From Pempheris klunzingeri (taxonomy: Eukaryota; Chordata; Actinopteri; Acropomatiformes; Pempheridae): 64,000 nucleotides of DNA. Within the stretch, counting starts at the first letter, position 1. Each line of letters begins with the position of its first letter. The stretch is taken from the NCBI RefSeq assembly GCF_042242105.1, contig NC_092020.1, forward strand, positions 14,139,288-14,203,287, given 5' to 3'. Under the pieces are notes generated by a model. It made no database searches. It saw nothing but the letters and a program-made list of their open reading frames with translations, and was not told where the DNA came from. Below, piece by piece: positions 1 through 13,200 of the stretch. A program made the translations under genes and the position numbers.

Positions 1-1204
1 TATAGTGAAACACTATTAATGGCACATTTTTATGGCTGAGGACACTCCATACTAAGACACAATAAAATATAACCCTGTGTGAAATGTTCATACCCAACTC
101 TACCACAGTCTAGTTCGGATTCTATTTGGGGTAAACAATTTAAATGACTGGCCTTAGATACTCTGGCCCCGAGTAACATGAATAAACAAATTAACAAGGT
201 GTTATTCTTATCTCCTTATATGTTGTCTTATGCACATTATCACACATTAGTGTAAATATATATGATGACAGTGATAGCTATAATGATCTTATGAAATCCA
301 TTTACACAGATGTGAAAATGTGACAATAACCCAGACTAACCCACAATAATCTCAGCATTTTAATGAGTTTAACAATATAGTTTGTGCCTGCCTACTTGTG
401 TGAGATGACAAATTTCTAGGTTTTATTTCACAGTTTCAAGGTTACAGTACATTAAAAATAATTCTATCTTTGCAGTTCACTTCACATGCTTGTTTGGATC
501 TTTACATCATGAGAGGTGAGGAAAAAACAAGACAAAGTCTTGTCAAAGAGTGATCTGCTCTTTTCTGTGTTGTGTTCATAGAAAGTTAAAGGACTGAAGG
601 AAGTCTTTTTATACATAACTCATGTTGTTCCTCCTGTCCACACAGGCTGCAAAGAGATCCTTTTGTAAAGCCATTTGAAAGGAAGTGATGGGGGACAAAC
701 TCCGTCTTTGTTCCTCCATGGACTAAAAAGACAAGATAACTCTGGAATTCCCACACTGGATTTGAGTAACTCAAACAGTTGAAACCTTAGATTAGCTTCA
801 GGAAGTGTGCGTTTGCTCAAGTGTCAACATCCACTGTCACAGACAGAAATGCAGGACAAATATATGATATCACTGGTGCTTTACTGTAAATATCAGGCAG
901 CCACATTTTTCATAGACTTGGTACTTAAATATTATTCTTGGGATGTAAATGTGTCGCTACAGAGACAAAAATAAATTGCAGCTCTGTTGAGCTGAAATGG
1001 TTGTTAAATCGCCCTGGTCCAGTCTCACATGTCTCACTAGGAAAACAGACTGGGACATACTGACTGAATGAAGTTTGTAAAGTTTAGTTGCAGATTGCTG
1101 GAGGAGGTGCATGTTATTTTCCAAAACCATGACTAGTCCCGGGGTCTGGTAAAAAGGACTGGTAGGGGGACAATAAAAATTCAATTACTCACTCATATAC
1201 ATAG
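1..1204. other. intergenic / likely 3' UTR of the gene at 1317-1724
   Basis: No convincing coding region is visible here; the small open frames are short and lack recognisable domains. On the minus strand an AATAAA polyadenylation hexamer lies at 422-427 and could end the transcript of the 135-aa gene upstream, giving a 3' UTR of about 0.9 kb. That assignment is inference. Confidence 0.3.
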
Positions 1205-1316
1205 TCAAAGTTTCAGTCTGTGGCCTTTAATAGCACTGGTGTAATCCCCGGGGAGTCCTTGTTGCTCATTTCCACAGTGAAAACAAAAGTTCCTCCAGTT
1301 TCTGTAACCAAACAGC

Positions 1317-1724
1317 TCATATTGTCTCATTGTCTCTGTGCAGTTCAATGAGGACTTGCTCAAAGGACGAGGAGGGGACCGGACTGAAAACCTTGGTAGG
1401 TGCTGGAGAGTCCTGTAGGTGTGGAGTGGGCCGGGGCCAGCGCTCGTTGAATTTGACAAAGAAGAGTGGGTCTTTGAAGGGCCCCCCGTAGATGATGGCC
1501 TGCATCAGGTAGACGAGGGCCACGACCATGAAGCTGATGAGGAAGAAGGGGATGAAGGGCCTCAGGTGGTGCCAGGCTACCCCGACCCCATAGCCCAGAC
1601 CGCAGAACCCGCTCTCCTTCCCAGTATGGGAGGTGTGGCGGGAGGAATCTGGGACCGGAGTGCGACCGGGGAAATCGTCGTCTGAGTTTGAAGAGGACGG
1701 ACTGGGGACACTGAGCTCACCCAT
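1317..1724 (-). CDS. unrecognised small single-pass membrane protein, 135 aa
   Basis: I do not recognise this protein. It is an uninterrupted 135-codon frame starting MGELSVPSPSSS, with an ATGG start context. The N-terminal ~55 residues are rich in Ser, Pro and charged residues. One strong hydrophobic segment follows at about residues 56-78 (FIPFFLISFMVVALVYLMQ), then a ~57-residue polar tail (FVKFNERWPRP, FSPVPSSSFEQVLIEL). No signal peptide precedes the hydrophobic stretch, so it looks like a single-pass or tail-proximal membrane protein. Codon-level GC is higher than in the flanking DNA, as in the ctnnd1 exons. A TATA-like stretch lies about 90 bp upstream (1811-1818). It is next in line, on the same strand, after the ctnnd1 3' end. 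It could be a single-exon gene or the coding exon of a gene with untranslated exons upstream. It is probably real, but the function is unknown. Confidence 0.55.
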   Translation of the reverse strand: MGELSVPSPSSSNSDDDFPGRTPVPDSSRHTSHTGKESGFCGLGYGVGVAWHHLRPFIPFFLISFMVVALVYLMQAIIYGGPFKDPLFFVKFNERWPRPTPHLQDSPAPTKVFSPVPSSSFEQVLIELHRDNETI

Positions 1725-3950
1725 GAGTTACAAGGCAAGACCGAGCAGTCCCTTTGCACTTAAGCTGACCTGTTTGTACGCACTTTCGCTCACAAACCAG
1801 TTCCAGGGATTATAAAGAAGGAGGCATAAAGTCACACTTAATCTCCCAGTGGTTTCACTACCTCATCATGCAGGGCAACACACCCGGTGGCGTCCTTAAT
1901 GTGTGATGAATCCGCTGCTAAACTCCTCTCAACACTCATTCCTCTCTGAACATGTGTTACATTCCTCTGGTGTGATCCTCCCAGCAGTTTTCCCCTAGAT
2001 CTCGTGTGCAGGAGTGAAATGTTGCTGCTTCTATTTGAGGTGGAGAGAGTGATAGAGAGGAAAAAAGAACAGCAGGGGGAGCCTTAAATAGATATGACAC
2101 CAAATGACAGGACACAGGGAGGGAGGGGGGAGAATCTGCTGCGTTCGGTGGTCTCAAGTTTAAGTAAGGGTGTGTGTGTTACAAACAGTACACACACTCA
2201 GTGACTAGCACAGACATGCACATACTCAGATATAAGCTTTTAGAGGACAAAACCATTTATCTACTAAGGTCATAAGCCCCCCCCCCACACACACACACAC
2301 ACACACTGTAAGAGTTGGAGAAGCTTTGAAAGGAAACATTATCATGTATAAGGCAGAGCATCAAATTTTAAAAGATAGGATCATGTTCTTAAGTATGTCA
2401 TGTCTTAAACAACACAGTTTTTATTGTCGCTGTGAGTGTTACTCCTCTCTATAGAAAGAAGTTCCCTCTTAACACGATTCTAGTATGAGTGATGACAAAC
2501 AGAGTAATTCAGTTTTATGATCCCTCTCGGCAAGGAAACAACTGGGAAAAAACATAAAGGGAGAATTTTATTCTAAAATGACTGTAAATATCCTTTCTGA
2601 GCAACAACCTAAATGTGTTCATAAAGTATTTTAAAGAGTGAAAGTTGGTAGTGAAGGTTCTGTAAAGTAATATACTTGAAGGCATCAGTGTCAACATGAA
2701 TTCCTAATTCTTTATTGAATGTCTATTGGTTTTCCATTTTATTCTGTTTTTTTCTTACTCAAGACAGATTAAAAAACAAACAAACAAGACTCATCATTTG
2801 TCACTTTGAAAGTGAAGTCTTCAGAGGAAAGAAAATAAAAACAGTCAAGAAATATGTATTTACACGTGTGAAATCTCTTGACTTCATTACTTGGCAGAAG
2901 CCACATTTTTTGACACTGAACAATTGTTAAATCAAGAAAATAATAAGCTGATTACTTCATGACAATAATCATTAATGGCAGGCCTGCAGTAAAAAATAGG
3001 TTTGTCTCTCTACCTTTAAAATACTTTGCATGTGAAAACTTTGAAATGTAAAAAATAAACAGTGTTTAATGTTTTTGAAACCTCAAGGACATTGACATCA
3101 GGGTCCACATTATTAGTTTTGACCCTGCATCTTAAACTCACATGTAGGCAGTTGTTGAAGTGTGAAAATGTCTTGTTCGGTCCTTTGGGAAAGTGTCTCC
3201 TCATTTAATATTTGCTTTTCTATTCTAAATTTCATTAAGGCTTTCAGTAAAACCATGTGACTTTGCATGGGTCACAGGACGGCACATACACTCCAAATCG
3301 TGACTAATATCAAACTTTCACACTCACGAACTTAAACCCCTCGTGATCCAGCAGCTGTTTCTCAATTTGTGTGGGATGTATTTCTGATGTGTTGCATACT
3401 GGAAACGCAGAGACACTTTCACGTCCTCGTACAACCCTTGTGTGTTCCTTCAACATGTCTGGAGGCTGCCAAACACAAACACACACACACACACGTACAC
3501 GACAGCATTCCTCGTCAATGTGGGTAAGCTGACACGACAGCAAAGCTGGGAATGTCAACACTTAACGGTCTTTAACTGTGCTGCAGTGCATGTCGTGTTT
3601 ATCAGCTCTGTGCAGGCATGGACACAAGACCTGAGCGTAGTTTGAGCTCCTAAGTTGGAAGATGAATGCGTTTGTAGTGACTTTTAAACTGTCCGGTGAC
3701 ACAAATGACTTCATGGACAACATGCCCTGGTAATTAGAGCAACCAAAAAAAAACAAGCCTAATGGAGTACTGGTGTTAGAGAGTGAATATCTGACATAGT
3801 GTCATGTTTGTCCATTCGCCATTTGACTTAACAAGAGCGATGTGATCGAATTACTCCGACCAACAGACTGCCTCTCTTTAATTAGACGCGTTTATCTACA
3901 TGATACAGCAGTCCTTCCACACCGCCACATCAATCACACGGTGCCAAATC
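1725..3950. other. intergenic spacer between the 135-aa gene and ctnnd1
   Basis: No supported gene. It holds a poly-C/CA microsatellite at 2277-2308, a short CA run at 3477-3494 and otherwise AT-rich unique-looking sequence. Confidence 0.4.
2277..2308. repeat. poly-C plus (CA)n microsatellite
   Basis: About ten C residues run directly into roughly eleven AC dinucleotides. Confidence 0.9.
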
Positions 3951-6900
3951 TTGTCTAAGAAAAGATCTTTATTTATAAAAACAACAGTATTACCAGTTAC
4001 ATACTTTACTGAAAAAAGCAACTTCTCAGAGCCAAGGCAGGTATGAATGGTACATCATAATTTTACATGGATAGGCAACATTACAAATATACTGTGTGGA
4101 GAGTAAAAAAAAATAAACAAAAACAAAGATGATTGGTCTCTTTTGCCTTAAAAACAACTCGGTGGTAAAACTGGGACTAAAAAGTTGAACAAATTGCATA
4201 ATGCTCTCACCCACCGCTCCCACACATACAAATCCCGAAATAAAATACAAACCAGACACAAAGTGAAAAAATAAGCACAAAAAACATAAAGGGTAAAAAC
4301 AATGGATCATAGACCAAAAATGTGCTTTTTGTCCACCTCCCAAATTAAATTAAAATGTCAGTATCTCTTCCCGATCCGTCTGTTAAAACTCGAGTCTCCT
4401 CTGAGTGAAGAGGCCTCCCATATTTAAGTGTTTATATGCAGAACGGCACAATATGAATAATATATAGCAAGTAGTGATTTTTTAAAAATTCAGAATTAAA
4501 GAGGAGCGAATTATTCTGAAGAGACCCTCCTGAAGTGTTTGTTACTTTCTAAATGAGGAATAAACTGTACATTAGGTTGTGTCTATAGCGTGAATCTTTA
4601 ATAGTAGAGCCGGAAATGTTTTATGAAGCAGGATGTGAACGTGTTTTAGTGGTTTAGTAGTGTATGTTCCCAACTTCACATTTCAGTACCAAGAATGATG
4701 TGTTGAACCGGTCTGGTTGGCTAAATACAGAGAAAAAAATGAAATAAAATTGAAAATTTTTTCCACAGAGGGGAGGGGGGAAAAAAAGGTGGAAATTAAG
4801 GTATCAAACACAAAAAGAGGCAGTTGGTACATAAAACCTAACAGAAGAAAAACAACAATGCTTAGACAGCGGAGTAGGAGTACATGATAAAAAACACACA
4901 ACATGAAGCGATGAAATAATCAACATGTGGTCTCATAGGTCTGGTCCGTGCTCACACACTCCAAAACACACTCGCTCCAAGGTCCATATTCATTTTGCAC
5001 GCACACACACGGCCACAGGTTTACTGTATGACAAATATACACACACCTGCCCTTTCTTGTCTACACCTGTGCTCATCCCAACCGAGAGAAAATAACTCTA
5101 GACAGGAAAATACCTCCTATATAAACAAACATTCTCAATCTACAGGGCAGCCATCGGTGTGCCGGCCCGTCCCAACCTCTGAACGATCCCAGTAAAGGGA
5201 CGATTTAAATTAATGAGCCAAAACTAATGCAGTCATCCCATTTTCTTTTATATACAGTATATATCCTACATAGAGGTCTACGTACAAATTCATCATCAGG
5301 ATGTGGGTGTTGGCAGCAACATGTCAACCAAGACAGAATTTACCAAAATGTTGACGATAGCAAGAAAAACAAGATGACAACACCAGAATTAAATGATTGT
5401 CAACAAAGATGATTGCCTTTACAGAGGAAATATAATTTTAAAAAAACGGAATATATTTCTGTTGCTACAATTGAATGAATTTTCAAAAAGTAGGTGTGTA
5501 TGCATCTGTATGCGTGTGTTGCATGAAACGTTTCGCCTGCAACACAGCCACTTTCTTTGGATCTCTCATCCATCTTCTAATCCCATCAGTGTGGCGATAG
5601 AGAGAGAAAAAGAGGAGAGGAGAGGAGAGAGAGGAGAGGGGGAGAGAGTCTGTGCATCTGGGTCTTCTCTCCTCAGTAGCAGTGGTAGGGCAGGGACGGC
5701 CCAGTCTGGGTGATGCACACTATCAGTTTTTCTGGAGAAACAGCAAAACACGTTGATTGGAAAAAAACAAAAAGTCAGAAGTTGAGCACAAAATATTAAA
5801 TGTGGGTAATTGACACAATAAACATGGAGGCAACACAAAGACTCACTATGTGGTATAAGTATGGCAGAGCACAGTAGTGCTGTCACAAAAACCAGATGAT
5901 CAATAATACTTTAACACCAATATAAAAGTAAATTCAGTAGAGTATGAATTCAGTATCAATTTACTTTTAACTGTTGAACAAATAGTTCAGGAAGCTTATC
6001 AATACTGATGGGGTTTTGTGTTTTAAGTGTTACTGTAATCAGCAGCCACAGCTACATGAAAAACATCCGACAAATTACATTTTAACACAATCATCCAGTG
6101 GCCCCCTGAATTAAAATGTGTGTCATTATCTGTCAAAAAAGATCTGTGTCTTCCAGCATCAGCGTATGTGGGAGGGGAAGAGGTTTCAGGAAAGTACTAA
6201 ATGGAGGACAACCTACAGAGAAAAACAATGCATTAATTTGAATCTCTGCAAAGTAAAACTAAAAATATCAGTGCTACAAGTACCAGCATTGTGTTCAGGT
6301 CAGAATAACATTTGAAGAATGATTCGACCAGTCTGGACAAAACTGGAGGTTCAATATTGGATTATTGCTTCAGAGTAACCAATGCTGCTTATAAACATAA
6401 GCACTAATGTACTTTACCTCCTAAAAATCTTAAGTTTACTTTCTAGTTTCATGCTAATTGTCAAAGTAATGTAAAGTTATACAATAGCAAACAATAAGTT
6501 GTCAAATAAAAATCAGAAAAAAAAATCTGGGTCTTCGGAAGCACTTGTGTTGTTGCAATACCCTGCAGAGCCACAAGAGTGCACAAATCCTCAACAACTG
6601 GCTACAGGCAACAAAAAACTAGTAATTAGATCCTTGGCTCCAGCCAGTGGACTTCAAATTATTCAAAAACATGGCAAAAGAATCAAACACTGCACTACAT
6701 TCAAGTAAGTGCGAGTCCACTCAGGCAATTGCTGCTCCAAGATACACAAAACTATTTTGAGTAAACCCTTTTTGCAAAAGTCCATAAAACTGCTGAAAGT
6801 TTGGCAATTTTGGCAGAACATTTTAAAGGAATTGTTTCCTGTGATACTGCATTACTTCTATTCTTTGATGTTGTGCTGTAGTACATTTGTTAAACTAAAA

Positions 6901-7291
6901 TTAGCACTGGTATCAAAATAAAAGTTCTGGTATTGTGACAACACCTCTGCACTAACAGCAGTTATAACTGAGGATTAAGGTCTTAATTATCAGCCTTGGG
7001 CCCATCTCTACACCGATAGACTGCATGGACAGCAACGCACAAGTAGCACTTTGCAGCATACTATACCAGCATGTACACATCACATCAGGGCGTCATATAT
7101 TCAAATATCAGCACAGTAGAACTGAGCCAGGTGTTTCAGTACACCATCATAGACAGAGACCAGGTTTCACTGAGGGTTTGAAGTTATAAGAGACAAAGGA
7201 TCAGAGCTCTTAGAGTCCATGCAGGACGAGAGGTCAGTTGGACATACCATGCTGTTACATGCAGAGGGGGGTAGAGGGGAGGGGGGGAGGG
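3950..7291 (-). other. ctnnd1: likely ctnnd1 3' UTR
   Basis: Sequence following the ctnnd1 stop codon on the coding strand. It contains only short chance frames and a GA-rich run near 5600-5650, with no splice-supported coding exon and no recognisable transposon. It is therefore read as 3' UTR down to the AATAAA near 3970. A shorter UTR using an earlier signal is possible. Confidence 0.45.
3969..3974 (-). promoter_or_regulatory. candidate polyadenylation signal of ctnnd1
   Basis: AATAAA on the minus strand, about 3.3 kb downstream of the ctnnd1 stop codon, in an AT-rich context. A long 3' UTR is known for CTNND1 in other vertebrates; use of this particular hexamer is inference. Confidence 0.4.
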
Positions 7292-10200
7292 CTAACCATC
7301 GTAGGAGTCCAACAGGGGCAAGGAGCCTTTTCTGCCCCCATACACCCCTCGCTGAGAGACAACCAGAAAAAGAGAGAGAAGAGGGAGTGAGCGTGAGAAA
7401 AGAAAAATGTCAGTAATTGTGAAGTTTTCAAGGCTGCCAACGGAAAAGGTTTAAGTCTGGAAATACTCATAGCGGTGCAGGAGATTAAGGGTTAGTGTAG
7501 TTAAGTGAGCAGTCCAACATTTTTAACATGCGTGAGAATGATTTAAAATACCGGTAAAGTGTCTGTGGTTTCATCCAGAGTGTGTCTCCTCTCCCTCTGG
7601 TCCAGTGTAGAGTAGGCCTCTGAGGAAAAAAAGACAATAGAAAATAGAAAACATATTCATAGAAAACACATTTTCTATTTCTATGATCTTGATGAAAAGC
7701 AGCGATGATAAATGTACTAACCAGGGCCGAGGTCATTTAGTGGAATCATGTCCCTCTTTTCCCCTAAGAAAGAAAAAAAACAAAAACTCAGTTAATCAAC
7801 AAATCAGCTTCATATATACAAATTTAAATATGTAACCAACATCTGCCGATAAAAAAGTCAGCTGTTTTAACAAGCACTAAAACTAGCCTGTATAACCTTT
7901 TTACTAACTGTTATAAACTTTTTATAAGTTTGTAAATGCGGGGTTTAAACACTGGATAATGTTTTTAGCCATTAGTTATCTCTTGCACACAGACCTCTGT
8001 CCAGCAGTGGTGTGGTGCTGTCTTCGTAGGTGCCATTGGCTCGGGTGCTAGGGCCGTTGGTGGTGCTGGTGTTGGGGTTGAGGTTAACCATGAAGTCAGT
8101 CTTCTTCCAGCCGTCTTTCTCAAGAGGCCGACGAAGCTCCTTGTGGGCCCAGACGAGCTGCAGCACCTGGCCGGCCCCCCGCACCTCACGATCTGAGCGC
8201 TTGCTGTAGGATGCACGGAGAGATTTTCACACATTTACCAAAGTGTTGTTTTACATGTAGTTGCCTTTAACAACCACCTAGGTCAGTCTCAACATCTACC
8301 AACAAATGTGACCAACAAATATTTTTCTTCTCAAAAAAAAAAAATCAAGCTCGTTTCTGAGTCACATTCGGGGTTCTTCATACATTTGTTAGCTCCATAG
8401 CTGTAAAAGGACAGGAACACACTGCCAAAGTAACTGTCCTGTCTATCATTAATAAACACTTTTCTTGGTTTGCAACAAGCTGCATTCATATATGCTATAA
8501 ATTATGAAGGCAACCACCAGAAGACCCCGTGACAGCACTACTTTTACTTCTAATAAACTCACATAACAGAACACACACACACACACTCACCCATCCTTGT
8601 TGATAAGCACCAGCCTCTCAATACCCTGTGAAGCTCGGAGGGTCTTTGCTGCCTCCAGACTGTTGCCAAGCACCTCAGCGAGCGTGCTCAGTACAGACAC
8701 CACCGTCTCCTCTGATAGAGCACGCCCAGACTGACTCTGGCCTCCAGGCAGGTTGGCTACAAGGTGAGGCACTGCATGCAAACCTGCAGGGGAAACGCAG
8801 CGAGGTAAGAAAATGCAGCGTCAAAAACTTTATTTAGAATAAATGTAAACAATATCCAGCAAAGGAGAAGCATATGGCATGTTCTGTAAAAACAACTGAG
8901 TATATTGTAGCTCATTTGGATACACAATCCAACATCCTTACCGAGCAGTTCGCAGTTACGGTTGTCGATGGCAAGGTTTCTCAGGGCACCAGACATTGCT
9001 CGAACCACACGGTCATTGCCGTGAGCCAGTAGCTCTGCCATCATGGGAAGACCCTTCTCTAGACGCACAGTGGCCCGGATATACCGACCATACTGAACAA
9101 CAAGCAGATACAGTTTCATGAATAATTTTTTTTTTACATCGATGGCAAAGACACACTGAATCAAGGATTTTATCACCACTGATGAATCAGAGGTAAAATT
9201 TAGTTTAACAAACACAAAATGCTCATTCAGATTTGGTGTAAGACAAAGACTAACCTAAAAACATTACTAATAAATCCCCCCCCCCCTTTTTTTAAACAAT
9301 AGTTCAGTTTCAGTTTGTTAAGAAATGGTACTAACGGTCCATCGGCCGGCACACAGGTTCTGGATGGCACCAGCAGCCGCCTCCAGCACTGAGGGGTTCT
9401 TGCTCTCTCTGAGCAGCGATGTGTAGACACGAACCACCTCTGGTTGGAACAACAGCTCGTAACCTGAAGTCAACAGGAAGATAGAGGTGTCAGTCAGGTG
9501 ACAGACTTCAACATCTGTGCTGGACACAGACAAAGCCTATACCAAGAAAGTCACTTCTACCAGCTGGTCTATTAATACACATTTTGTAGTGTCATTTGCA
9601 GACGATTCTGAAGCATCAAAACATTAAAAGGCTATTAACTATTGCATGTTCACTAATTTGGAAACTAGATCATATTTTCAATTTGAAAAGCAAAGACACA
9701 TTGAAATTAAGTATTTTTTTTCAGCTGGTTTCTCAGAAAGTAATCAAGTGGCAGCAAATAAAGCTTAATAGCAGCACAAAGAGTGCTAAACGAGACATGA
9801 GGGGATTTGAACTAGCATGTGAGCATGCTCCCCTTAAGACAGATCAATTCAAAATGATTTGAAGGAAAAAGACATGCATACCTTTGGCAGGTGTTGTCCT
9901 CTTTGGAATGTCAACCTGATCTCCACTCCCATCATCTCCATCCCTCTTTCCTGCAGCGAGAAATCAAATAAAAAAAAGAGATAGAAAATAAAAGATTGAG
10001 CTGAAGAAACCACACAGATGATGTGAAGTTGGTGTATGTGAAATGTGAGCATGCAACCAGTGGAACAAGTACTGTGGACATGCGATGTCATTTGCGATCA
10101 GGTGATCATGCTCATGTGGATGTGAATTCAACATTCTTATTTCTCTAGTAAATATTTACTCTGTGTTAGTAAAATGAGCGATGACAAGAGTGGCCAATAG

Positions 10201-13200
10201 TTTACGAGAACGCCAAGAGGACAATCTTACCTTTGGAAAACCACTCATCTAAACACAGCAGAGAGAAAGGAGGAAGTGAAGGAGGGTGGGAGGAAAGATG
10301 GGAGAAAGGTAAGAGGATTGAGGGAAGACAGAGAGGGGAGGAAAAGAAGGGAGACAGTGGCAGAGTGTGAAAAACAGCGACAGTTGCTTCCACCACCTAC
10401 AAGCTCAAACCCACCAGCAGCTGCCCATCTTTCAACAGCAAATCTCAAAGACGCAGGTGAACTCCAAGCAGTTATAACTGTATGACACTGACCTTTGCCC
10501 TTTCGAGAGCCAAAGCAGCCGCCTTTGTTAGCAGGGGCAGGTCCCTGGTTGAGGGGCGCGGCCTCTGCATAGCGCTCACAGCCGGGGACTTCACGGTGAA
10601 CCTGATAGGACAGATTCCTCAGGAGGCAGACACAGTTCTCCACCAACTGCAGGAAGCAAAAAACAGCGGCCGACGTGATCAAAGATGGTGACAGAAGCAG
10701 AACTCGGGTTCATAAGACCAAAAAGGAACCAAAAATAAAATCTGCCATCTGACTTGAGCGAACACATACCTTATTATCCACATCTTTGCGGTTGATCTGT
10801 GATTGGACAATGTACATGAGTGAATCCACCAGTCCTGTGCATTCCCTCAGCTTTCGCCTGGCCTCGCTGCGTTCCGAACTCACATTCCTGAGGAAGAGAG
10901 GGAGAAGTAAGTTAAGCACATAATTGCACGTTTTCTCCTCAAAATAACTCTCTCCTCTTCTTTGACTTTCTCTGCTTTCCATCCATCGATCCGTTGCATA
11001 CCTAAGGCAGCCAGCAGTGTTGGTCAAGGCGGTCTCCCACTCCAGATGGCGTGGTTTGCAGCTCTCCTCTCCTCCATTGCTCCCTCGCTCCCAGCCAGAG
11101 TGAGGAACGACCACCTCATCAGCAAGGGCGTGCAGGGCGTGGTCCACAATCTCCATCTTTACAGAGTCGTGAGAGGAGAGGTTCCACAAGGTGCCTGGAG
11201 CGATAGAATAAATATGTTTAGTATTACTGCGATTAAAGAGATATTTAAAATAATGAAATATAAGCAATCAATGAAAAATGCTACAGCTCACAGAAACTCA
11301 GATTTGATGCTTGGTTTGACCCAAGATGTCTAAACGGTTTTAACGACCAAGCAAAACCAACCCTCTGTATGCGTTTAAATGCTTACGTACTGTGTGAGAA
11401 TAAAGGGCGACACCTTGTAACAAAGTACATTTACAAGCATCACATGATATTGTTACCTGTAATTGTGTCAGTGAGGTCCTGGTCACGGGTTTTTCTCAGT
11501 AACCTGACCAGAGCGGTCACTCCATCGCAGTTCTTGATGGCGATCTTATTGTCTTGGTCTCGCCCATATGAAATGTTCTTCAGTGCTCCACAGGCCGAGT
11601 GATGCACGTCCTTACTGGGGTGGTCCAGCAGCGACACCAAAGCTGGGATGCCCTTCAGGCGACGCACCTCTGACTTAACCTGGACCACACACACGCAAAA
11701 TGATCAAGATCATATGAAGGATTTACCAAACAGTATTTAACAATTTTTTGGGCAATTTTGGTGACTGTTACTCATTGAATTAGACCGCTGTTTCACCTTA
11801 TCATTTTTGAATGTGAGGTGCTGAAGAAACGCAGCAGCATTGGTCTTGACAGGGTCTAGACGGTAGTTCAACATGGCGATGACCTCCGGCAGCTCCGGCT
11901 GTCTCCATGAAGCGGGAGGACCCTTCCGCAGTGTGCTGTCCAGTGAAGCCATGCTCCCCCTTTCCATTGTCATGGGAACACCCCAGGCATAAGGGTCAAC
12001 TCCTCCCATATCACCATCCAAAGTATCCTCGCAGCTCCTGCATGCCAGAAAACATCAGTCAGGTATAATGCACACAATGGTCTGATTGAAAAAACAAACA
12101 AACTATGTGCTATGAAGGCACAGCAATGATTTTATGTTTTACCTGAGTCTTCGTCTGTCCATACCCCCGGGGCCGGGCCCAAGGCGTGGCATGGTACCAT
12201 AGCCTCCAGGGTGCATGGGTGGAGGCCCCATGCCATAGTCATCATATCCCACGCTGCGCTGGTCGTCCTCCAGACCGTAGTGGCCGTGGCCATACCGCAT
12301 CTCCATTGCTGAACCCAGGGCCCTCATTCCCCTGCTCACCTGGGGCTGTGCTGCGTACGGGTCAAGCTGCTGGCGGCTTGGGGCCCGGTAGCCAGAGTCC
12401 AGGGTCCTGTAACCATCAACTGGCCTGTGGAAAGAAAGGGAACAACACAAGTGAGCAAAGATGTTCAAGTGAGATGCCATCACTCAGTTAAACCACTTTG
12501 TCCACAGTGTCTATTGAATCAGAGTTAATAGTTTGACCACTTTTAAGGAAGTGAAACAACAACTCTGTCTAGCAAAAACAGTGCTCAGTTTAAGTTATTC
12601 TGTTATTTTGTGTATGAATTGCAGTTATAGGTCTATGTCTTGTTTTAACAGCGATGATCATTGATTTAAGTGAAGGCTGAAATTCTGATTTGAATGGTTT
12701 AAACACGATAGGGCATATATTCATTTGCCTTTAAAACACATTGTGTGTAAACAATGTAGCACATTATGTTGATAAAGCAGAGCAGGGAATTATGCTCTTT
12801 GTCCACTCTTGTTAACTAAAACCAATTATGGCTTCGTAGGAAGAACTATCCTTAAAGGCAACAACATATTTCACTACTAGGCTTGCTGTGGTAGTTGACG
12901 TTACAGCTGTTACACGGTGTTCAGGCATACCCTGATAGCCAAGTGCCCATGTTCAAATAAAACAAGAACTCATGCATTATCAACACAAGGGACGGTATAG
13001 TTATAAACTGAAAGTAGCGAGAAGTAGCTGTCAGATTTCACTTATCTCAATGACGATAGACTTGACTGACAAGACAATCACAAAGGATTTGGTGTCAACG
13101 CAGAAAGTGCTTATATGGCAATATTTCTGATTTCAGGGGAAGAGCTAAAGATCCAATTTTTAAAAAAGGCCAAAGTGAGTGCTCTACAGGCATTGAGCAT

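Noticed and set aside
4026-5886. Frames of about 100 codons in the ctnnd1 3' UTR
   Set aside because: Composition is that of AT-rich noncoding DNA and there are no conserved motifs.
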